From positions 1 to 11,006 of the forward strand of contig UQAI01000050.1 of assembly GCA_900538885.1 (NCBI GenBank): a stretch of DNA of 11,006 bases, in the 5' to 3' direction. Positions 6,234 through 11,006 of this stretch are shown here, piece after piece (the first letter of the stretch is position 1; the number at the start of each line of letters is the position of its first letter). The notes under the pieces were generated by a model, which was not told where the DNA came from, did not search any database, and saw nothing but the letters and a program-made list of their open reading frames with translations. This DNA is from an uncultured Mollicutes bacterium (GTDB lineage Bacteria > Bacillota_I > Bacilli_A > ML615J-28 > CAG-313). The translations under genes were made by a program, and so were the position numbers.

Positions 6234-6263
6234 ATTAATTAGTTTTAAAACTAATTAATATTA
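6230..6263. promoter_or_regulatory. 34-bp perfect palindrome, likely MarR operator
   Basis: The half-site TAATATTAATTAGTTTT (6230-6246) is followed without a spacer by its exact reverse complement (6247-6263). It overlaps the -10 box and ends just before the ribosome binding site of the marR gene. MarR dimers bind palindromes of about 16-20 bp and often repress their own operon. The TTAGTTTTAAAACTAA core is a plausible single site; the longer symmetry could allow two dimers or an mRNA hairpin before the ribosome binding site. Confidence 0.75.
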
Positions 6264-6275
6264 ATGGAGGTATGT

Positions 6276-6725
6276 ATGCAAGAAAAGAAGAATATTTTAA
6301 TGCTTATTGCGGATGTACAAAAAATATTTCACAATCACATGCGAAAAGTATCAGATGAAAATAACATTGTTAATTGTTACCGTCCCATTGTTTTCTTTTT
6401 AGCTCATCATGAGGGAATGACCCAACTTGATTTAGTTAAAAGAACAAGATTAAAGGCTCCGACTATTAGTCTAGCCCTTAGAAAGATGGAACAAGAAGGA
6501 CTTGTAAAAAGAGTAATTGATGAAGAAGATGCCAGAAAGGTATGTGTTTATTTAACTGATAAAGGACATGATTATGATTATAAAATGCGATCACTTGTTA
6601 AAGAAGCAGAAACTCAAGTATTAAGTAAAATTGATGAAAATGATAAAATAGAATTAGAAAGAATCTTGAAAAAACTAATTGATGTAATGTGCCAAGAGTT
6701 CGGTGAATATAATGAAGATATTTAA
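6276..6725 (+). CDS. MarR-family transcriptional regulator
   Basis: A 149-residue cytoplasmic winged-helix DNA-binding protein. The helix-turn-helix covers about TQLDLVKRTRLKAPTISLAL with recognition helix APTISLALRKMEQEGLV. The wing carries the family pattern DEEDARKVCVYLTDKG, with the conserved Asp and Arg. Flanking helices form the dimer interface. The start is ATG 6276 because GGAGG (6266-6270) lies 5 bases upstream; an earlier in-frame ATG at 6264 would overlap that binding site. It is the first gene of the operon, sits next to a perfect palindrome and overlaps the first exporter gene, so it most likely represses its own operon until a ligand exported by the ABC proteins relieves it. The ligand cannot be told from sequence. 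Confidence 0.9.
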   Translation: MQEKKNILMLIADVQKIFHNHMRKVSDENNIVNCYRPIVFFLAHHEGMTQLDLVKRTRLKAPTISLALRKMEQEGLVKRVIDEEDARKVCVYLTDKGHDYDYKMRSLVKEAETQVLSKIDENDKIELERILKKLIDVMCQEFGEYNEDI

Positions 6726-8439
6726 ATATTTGAAACCATATATTTTATTTGCGATACTTGCTCCAATAACTATGGTTGGAGAAGTATTAATGGATCTATT
6801 CTTACCAAAAACAATGTCAAACATTGTTGATATAGGACTAGGTGAAGGAAAAACAAGTGTAATCTTAACTTCAGGTTTATTAATGCTTGCATTTACGGTA
6901 GTTGGGGGAATTTGTGGATTTGCCTCTGCTGGATTTGCTTCAGCCGCATCCCAAGGTTTTGCAGATGACCTTAGAAGAGATTGCTTTAAGAAAATAATGA
7001 ATTTATCATTTCAACAAACTGATAAATTCTCAACCGGCTCACTTGTCACAAGAATTACTAACGATATTGACTTAATTAGAAATCTAGTTTCAATGTCAGT
7101 AAGAATGTTAATTAGAACGCTTATGCAATTTGTAGGGGGAACTATTTTCCTACTTCTAATTAACCCAAATTTTGGTTTTATTCTTTTAACTGTATTCCCG
7201 ATTATTCTAGGAATTATCATATTGTTTATATGGAAAGTTTCACCATTATTCTTGAAGGCTCAATTAAAACTTGATGATGTTAATTCAGTAGTTCAAGAAA
7301 ATGTAGGTGGAGCTAGAGTGGTAAAAGCGTATAACCGCGAAGAATATGAAAAAGAACGTTTTGATACAGCTAATACTAACCTTTGTATGACTAACTTAAA
7401 GGTTCAAAAAATCATGGCTTATATTTCTCCCGTTTTAATGATAATAGTTTATGCGGCAGTAGTAGTTGTAATCTATATCGGTGGTAAAAATGTAATTCTT
7501 GGAAATGGCTTAAAAGTTGGTGAAGTAATGTCATCAATTACTTATATAAGTCAAATCTTAATGTCTCTTATGATGCTTGGTATGATGTTCCAATCAATTA
7601 CTCGTGCCGCTGCAAGTATTAAGCGTATTAATGAAATACTAGATGCTGCTACAGTAATTGATAATGGCACTAAAGAACTAGAAGATGTAAAAGGCTATGT
7701 TAGTTTTAACAATGTTACTTTTAGATATCCTGAAACTAGTGGTGAACCTGCATTAAAGAATATTAATATATCAATAAAACCAGGCGAAACACTTGCGATT
7801 TTAGGGGCTACAGGATCTGGTAAGAGTACAATGGTTAATTTAATTCCACGATTTTATGATGTTACTGATGGAGAAATCGATTTAGATGGTGTAAATATTA
7901 AAGAATTAACTCTTCACAATTTACGCAGAAATATTGGGGTTGTTTTCCAAAAGACCGAACTATTTACTGGAACAATTGAAGAAAACATTAAATGGGGAAA
8001 TGGTAACGCAACTAAAGAAGAAGTAATTGAAGCTTGTAAAATTGCTCAAGCCGATGATTTTATAACAGGCTTTAAAGATGGTTATGATACAATTATTGGG
8101 GAAAAAGGATCATCACTATCAGGTGGGCAAAAACAACGACTTGCGATTGCAAGAGCAATTGTAAAAAAGCCAAAAGTTTTAATTTTTGATGATGCGACTA
8201 GTGCCTTAGACCTAAAAACGGAAGCATCACTTTATAAGGCACTTCGAGAAAATCTTAAGGATACTACCATATTCTTAGTTGCACAGCGTGTAGCCAGTGC
8301 GAAAGGTGCCACTAAAATCATGGTTTTAGATGATGGTAAAGTATCGGCTGTAGGCACTAATGATCAATTATTAAAGACTTCTAAAATTTATCAAGACATT
8401 TATAACTCTCAATTAAAACAAGATGAGGTGGTGAAATAA
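6712..8439 (+). CDS. ABC exporter half-transporter, degenerate ATP site
   Basis: A 575-residue exporter subunit: a six-helix membrane domain (about 1-320) followed by an ATPase domain. Numbering from ATG 6712: Walker A GATGSGKST (365-373), Q-loop Gln413, LSGGQ (469-473), Walker B VLIFDD (489-494). The position of the catalytic Glu is Asp494, and the switch-loop His is Gln525 (VAQRV). The same pair of changes marks the inactive-site subunit of heterodimeric exporters such as TM287/288, so this protein should pair with the canonical subunit encoded downstream. ATG 6712 is preferred because GGTGA (6702-6706) lies 5 bases before it; GTG 6703 is possible and adds three residues. The gene overlaps the marR gene by 14 bases. 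It probably exports a hydrophobic drug, peptide or lipid; the substrate is unknown. Confidence 0.9.
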   Translation: MKIFKYLKPYILFAILAPITMVGEVLMDLFLPKTMSNIVDIGLGEGKTSVILTSGLLMLAFTVVGGICGFASAGFASAASQGFADDLRRDCFKKIMNLSFQQTDKFSTGSLVTRITNDIDLIRNLVSMSVRMLIRTLMQFVGGTIFLLLINPNFGFILLTVFPIILGIIILFIWKVSPLFLKAQLKLDDVNSVVQENVGGARVVKAYNREEYEKERFDTANTNLCMTNLKVQKIMAYISPVLMIIVYAAVVVVIYIGGKNVILGNGLKVGEVMSSITYISQILMSLMMLGMMFQSITRAAASIKRINEILDAATVIDNGTKELEDVKGYVSFNNVTFRYPETSGEPALKNINISIKPGETLAILGATGSGKSTMVNLIPRFYDVTDGEIDLDGVNIKELTLHNLRRNIGVVFQKTELFTGTIEENIKWGNGNATKEEVIEACKIAQADDFITGFKDGYDTIIGEKGSSLSGGQKQRLAIARAIVKKPKVLIFDDATSALDLKTEASLYKALRENLKDTTIFLVAQRVASAKGATKIMVLDDGKVSAVGTNDQLLKTSKIYQDIYNSQLKQDEVVK

Positions 8440-8555
8440 TGATTACATGGATTTTTATTATTGTACCTAGTGTATTATTACTTGGTGTAATCATAACTGG
8501 TTATATAGTCACTTGTAAAAAATGTTCAAGAAAAAACAAGATAACCCAAAAATAA
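8439..8555 (+). CDS. 38-residue single-helix membrane ORF with CKKC, overlapping the next gene
   Basis: The ATG shares its A with the TAA stop of the preceding exporter gene (TAATG), and GAGGTG (8425-8430) lies 8 bases upstream, so initiation signals are strong. The product has a four-residue N-terminus, one hydrophobic helix (about residues 4-24, WIFIIVPSVLLLGVIITGYI), then CKKCSRKNK and a short basic tail. By the positive-inside rule the tail is cytoplasmic. Its last 34 bases overlap the start of the second exporter gene in another frame. That gene has no ribosome binding site of its own. Near the end, A AAA AAC (8531-8537) is in phase for a -1 shift that would fuse the helix to the exporter as a protein of about 756 residues. 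It may therefore be a separate small protein, a coupling ORF, or the true N-terminus of the next gene. No homologue is recognised. Confidence 0.6.
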   Translation: MITWIFIIVPSVLLLGVIITGYIVTCKKCSRKNKITQK

Positions 8556-10708
8556 GTCAAAGTAGACGTAAAATTCTCAAATATCAAGATACCATTATGT
8601 CAAAAATTAATTTTGATGAGTTGAATAATCATTGTTGTGAAAAAAATAATGAAACATCACAAAATGAAGAAATTAACCCAATAAATAATGATGTGAAAAT
8701 TGCTTTAAATGAATCAAAATCACAAATTGTGGAGAAAGTACAAGAAAATAAACAACTAGAAAAGGGCGAGGAATTAAAAGATACTCTTTTTAATAAAAGG
8801 GATAAAAAGAGTAGAAATCACCATCAACCTAAAAAATCTAAAAAAGATGATGAAAAAATAAAAATTGGAAAGTATGCCAAACTAAGTGAAAAAGAAATAT
8901 TTAGTAAAGGCGGACACGGACCTGGTAGAGGACCTAGGGGGGCGTTACAATTTAAAGAAAAACCTAAAGATTTTAAAGGTGCTTTAAAACGAATCTTTAA
9001 GTATTTAGGTACTAATAAAGTCTATTTAATTATGTTATTTATTGTTGTTGTTATATCAACACTGATAAGTCTACTTGGACCTGTTTTACAAGGCAATGCG
9101 ATTAACGCAATTAAACAAGGTAATATGTCTAAACTAACTAAAACATTAATTTTATTATTTAGTGTGTATGTTGGTATTGCTTTAATTGAATTAGTTAGTA
9201 ACTTATTATCGGCTCATCTTTCACAAAATATGGTAAGAAAAATGCGTAAAGATACATTTGATAAATTAATTTACTTGCCAATTAGTTATTTTGATACGCA
9301 TCAACATGGTGATATAATGAGTAAAGTTACTAACGATGTCGATAATATCTCAAATACTGTATCTCAATCATTAACATCATTAATTTCTGGGGTTATTACG
9401 GTTATTGGGGCATTAGTCATAATGTTAGTTTATAGTCCATTATTAACGCTAATATCATTTGCAACCCTGGGGCTTACCTTCATTTCTACTAAAATACTAT
9501 CAAAGAAAATGCGTAAATTCTTTAGAATTCAACGTTTACTAATCGGTGAAATTAATGCTCAAGTAGAAGAAATGGTAGTAGGTCATAAAACGGTTAAAGC
9601 ATTTTGTAAAGAACAAGATGTGGAAAATGAATTTAATGAAATCAGTAATGGTTTGCGAAAATATGGATTTAAAGCAGAATTATTCGGTGGTATTATGGGA
9701 CCAATGATGAACGTTATCAATAATCTTAGTTATCTTCTTGTAGTTGCATTCGGAGCACTATTTGTTACTAAGGGTATTAACGGACTTGAAGTTGGAGTAA
9801 TTATCACTTTCGCATCACTTTCAAGACAGTTTTCACGACCAATCAATACAATCGCCAACCTTTATACACAAATTCAAACTAGTATTGCGGCGGCAGAAAG
9901 AGTATTTGAACTACTTGATACAAAACCAGAAATTAATGAAGGAACAAAAACAATAAAAGATTTAGATAAAAAACAAATCATTGAATTTAAAGATGTAAAC
10001 TTTGCCTATGTTCCAGGTGAAATGGTTCTTAAAAACTTTAATTTAACTGTAAAACCAGGCGAAAAAATTGCTCTTGTTGGGGCGACTGGTTCTGGTAAAA
10101 CTACTATTGTAAATCTTTTAATGCGTTTCTATGATGTCACAAGTGGGGAAATCATGATTGGTGGTATAAATATAAATGATATTGAAAAACACGAATTAAG
10201 AAGTTTAATCGCAATTGTACTACAAGATACCGTGCTATTTAAAGATACTATTTTAAATAATATTAAATATGGAAGACTTAACGCTACCAAAAAAGAAGTT
10301 GTTGCGGCATCAAAATTAAGTAATTCTAATTACTTTATAGATAGATTATCTAACGAGTATGATACGGTTTTAACCGAATCTGGTAGTAACTTAAGTGGTG
10401 GACAACGTCAGCTTCTTTCTATCGCAAGAGCAGTTCTTGCAAACCCTAAAATCTTAATTTTAGATGAAGCTACATCAAGTGTTGACACCCGTACTGAAAA
10501 AAATATTCAAGACGGATTAGTGGCTTTAATGAAGAATAGAACAAGCCTAATTATTGCTCATAGACTATCAACAATTAGAGATGCTGATAAGATTGTGGTA
10601 ATTGATCATGGTCGAATTGTTGAGATGGGAAATCATGATGAATTAATCAAAAATGAAGGTGTTTACTACAAACTTTACCAAACTCAGTTTGCTGGTAATG
10701 CAATTTAG
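8522..10708 (+). CDS. ABC exporter half-transporter, canonical ATP site, long N-terminal extension
   Basis: A 728-residue exporter subunit. Residues 1-128 are charged, Lys/Asn/Glu-rich and probably disordered. GGHGPGRGPRG (130-140) and KEKPKDFKGALKRIFKYLG (145-163) match the usual N-terminus of this subfamily, so about 125 residues are extra. Six membrane helices follow (about 165-440). The ATPase domain is intact: Walker A GATGSGKTT (519-527), Q-loop Gln568, LSGGQ (624-628), Walker B ILILDE with Asp648 and Glu649, switch His680 in IIAHRLST. It should form a heterodimeric exporter with the upstream degenerate-site subunit and supply the active catalytic residues. No ribosome binding site precedes ATG 8522, so translation probably depends on coupling to, or frameshifting from, the overlapping 38-codon ORF. 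The next in-frame ATG (8597) also lacks one. The exported substrate is unknown. Confidence 0.85.
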   Translation: MFKKKQDNPKISQSRRKILKYQDTIMSKINFDELNNHCCEKNNETSQNEEINPINNDVKIALNESKSQIVEKVQENKQLEKGEELKDTLFNKRDKKSRNHHQPKKSKKDDEKIKIGKYAKLSEKEIFSKGGHGPGRGPRGALQFKEKPKDFKGALKRIFKYLGTNKVYLIMLFIVVVISTLISLLGPVLQGNAINAIKQGNMSKLTKTLILLFSVYVGIALIELVSNLLSAHLSQNMVRKMRKDTFDKLIYLPISYFDTHQHGDIMSKVTNDVDNISNTVSQSLTSLISGVITVIGALVIMLVYSPLLTLISFATLGLTFISTKILSKKMRKFFRIQRLLIGEINAQVEEMVVGHKTVKAFCKEQDVENEFNEISNGLRKYGFKAELFGGIMGPMMNVINNLSYLLVVAFGALFVTKGINGLEVGVIITFASLSRQFSRPINTIANLYTQIQTSIAAAERVFELLDTKPEINEGTKTIKDLDKKQIIEFKDVNFAYVPGEMVLKNFNLTVKPGEKIALVGATGSGKTTIVNLLMRFYDVTSGEIMIGGININDIEKHELRSLIAIVLQDTVLFKDTILNNIKYGRLNATKKEVVAASKLSNSNYFIDRLSNEYDTVLTESGSNLSGGQRQLLSIARAVLANPKILILDEATSSVDTRTEKNIQDGLVALMKNRTSLIIAHRLSTIRDADKIVVIDHGRIVEMGNHDELIKNEGVYYKLYQTQFAGNAI

Positions 10709-10741
10709 TAGGAAAAATTCTATTAGCTAAATCAGATAAAG

Positions 10742-10774
10742 AAGAAGGAAAAAATAGTAAATTTCCTTCTTTTT
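10742..10774 (+). terminator. Terminator of the marR-exporter operon
   Basis: AAGAAGGAAA (10742-10751) pairs with TTTCCTTCTT (10762-10771), a 10-bp stem with a 10-base loop, continuing into five T (10770-10774). It lies 34 bases after the stop codon of the last exporter gene. Confidence 0.75.
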
Positions 10775-11006
10775 GGCCTTTTACCCCCCTAAAAACCCTA
10801 TCTCACAGCGTTTGAAAAAAAATAATCAAGATAATTACATTTCTCAAAATTCATCTTCTCTAGGAAAAGTTAAAGTTGTCAAAATATGTCTAATTTATCT
10901 AAAAATCAATTGTTTCAATGCTTAAACAAAAACGATTAAAAATTCGGTTTAATGTCAATAACTTTGCACTTTTACAAAAAAAATCTTATTTATAAGCGAA
11001 ATTATT
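10775..11006. other. Right-end intergenic region, no gene seen
   Basis: About 230 AT-rich bases contain only short frames without ribosome binding sites on either strand. One + strand frame of 17 codons beginning near 10886 has no initiation signal. A weak TTGCAC (10964-10969) with loosely matching -10 sequences to its right could belong to a promoter for a gene beyond the window, but it is not convincing. No tRNA, repeat or structured RNA is visible. Confidence 0.5.

Noticed and set aside
6264..6275. Upstream ATG 6264 as start of the marR gene
   Set aside because: The ATG overlaps the GGAGG that serves ATG 6276 and has no ribosome binding site of its own.
7011..7220. Minus-strand open frame of 69 codons
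   Set aside because: It lies wholly inside the first exporter gene and shows no family features or initiation signal.
177..10708. Mycoplasma genetic code (TGA as Trp)
   Set aside because: The genes are full length with TGG for Trp and no internal TGA, so the standard bacterial code explains the window. The genes here end in TAA or TAG, but that alone is not evidence for reassignment.

Overview
The window comes from a very AT-rich, low-GC Gram-positive-type bacterium (Firmicutes/Bacilli, possibly a lineage near Erysipelotrichales or Acholeplasmatales). The grounds are purine-rich Shine-Dalgarno sequences (GGAGG, AAGGAGG), short U-tailed terminators, TTGNNN/TATAAT promoters, a CcpA-type cre-like site and the gene families present. 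The genes read through with TGG for Trp and no internal TGA, so the standard bacterial code fits and the Mycoplasma code does not. I cannot name the species.

Left part (1-2800): two minus-strand genes of unknown function lie between two different arrays of short direct repeats. One array is five copies of TGCACACCCC at 20-22 bp spacing (67-160). The other is four copies of TCGTTTTTTTAT at 19-21 bp spacing (2662-2734). The helical phasing resembles the multi-repeat ends of IS21/Tn7-type transposons, but no transposase gene lies in the window. The gene products look like accessory or immunity-like proteins: one has a Cys cluster and a DUF1871-like helical segment, the other has two membrane helices and a PH-like C-terminus.

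Middle part (2849-6196): a tRNA-Leu(CAA) gene on the minus strand, with its own promoter and terminator, is followed by a divergent operon for a TrpXYZ-type amino-acid ABC importer (lipoprotein, permease, ATPase). Its leader is the most striking item in the window. A promoter drives a 22-codon leader peptide with five consecutive Tyr codons and then a Phe codon. Four RNA segments follow that can form either A:B plus a C:D terminator, or a B:C antiterminator. This is the layout of a classical ribosome-mediated attenuator, and it predicts that the importer carries tyrosine and is made when charged tRNA-Tyr is scarce. An efficient terminator closes the operon.

Right part (6206-10774): a MarR-type repressor gene begins behind a promoter overlapped by a perfect 34-bp palindrome. 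It is followed without a gap by two ABC exporter half-transporters. The first has a degenerate ATP site (Asp for the catalytic Glu, Gln for the switch His) and the second is canonical, so they should form a heterodimeric exporter. Between them is a 38-codon single-helix membrane ORF with a strong ribosome binding site. It overlaps the second exporter gene, which has no ribosome binding site of its own, and an A AAA AAC heptamer sits in the right phase for a -1 frameshift that would fuse the two. The operon ends at a terminator near 10774, and the last ~230 bases show no gene.
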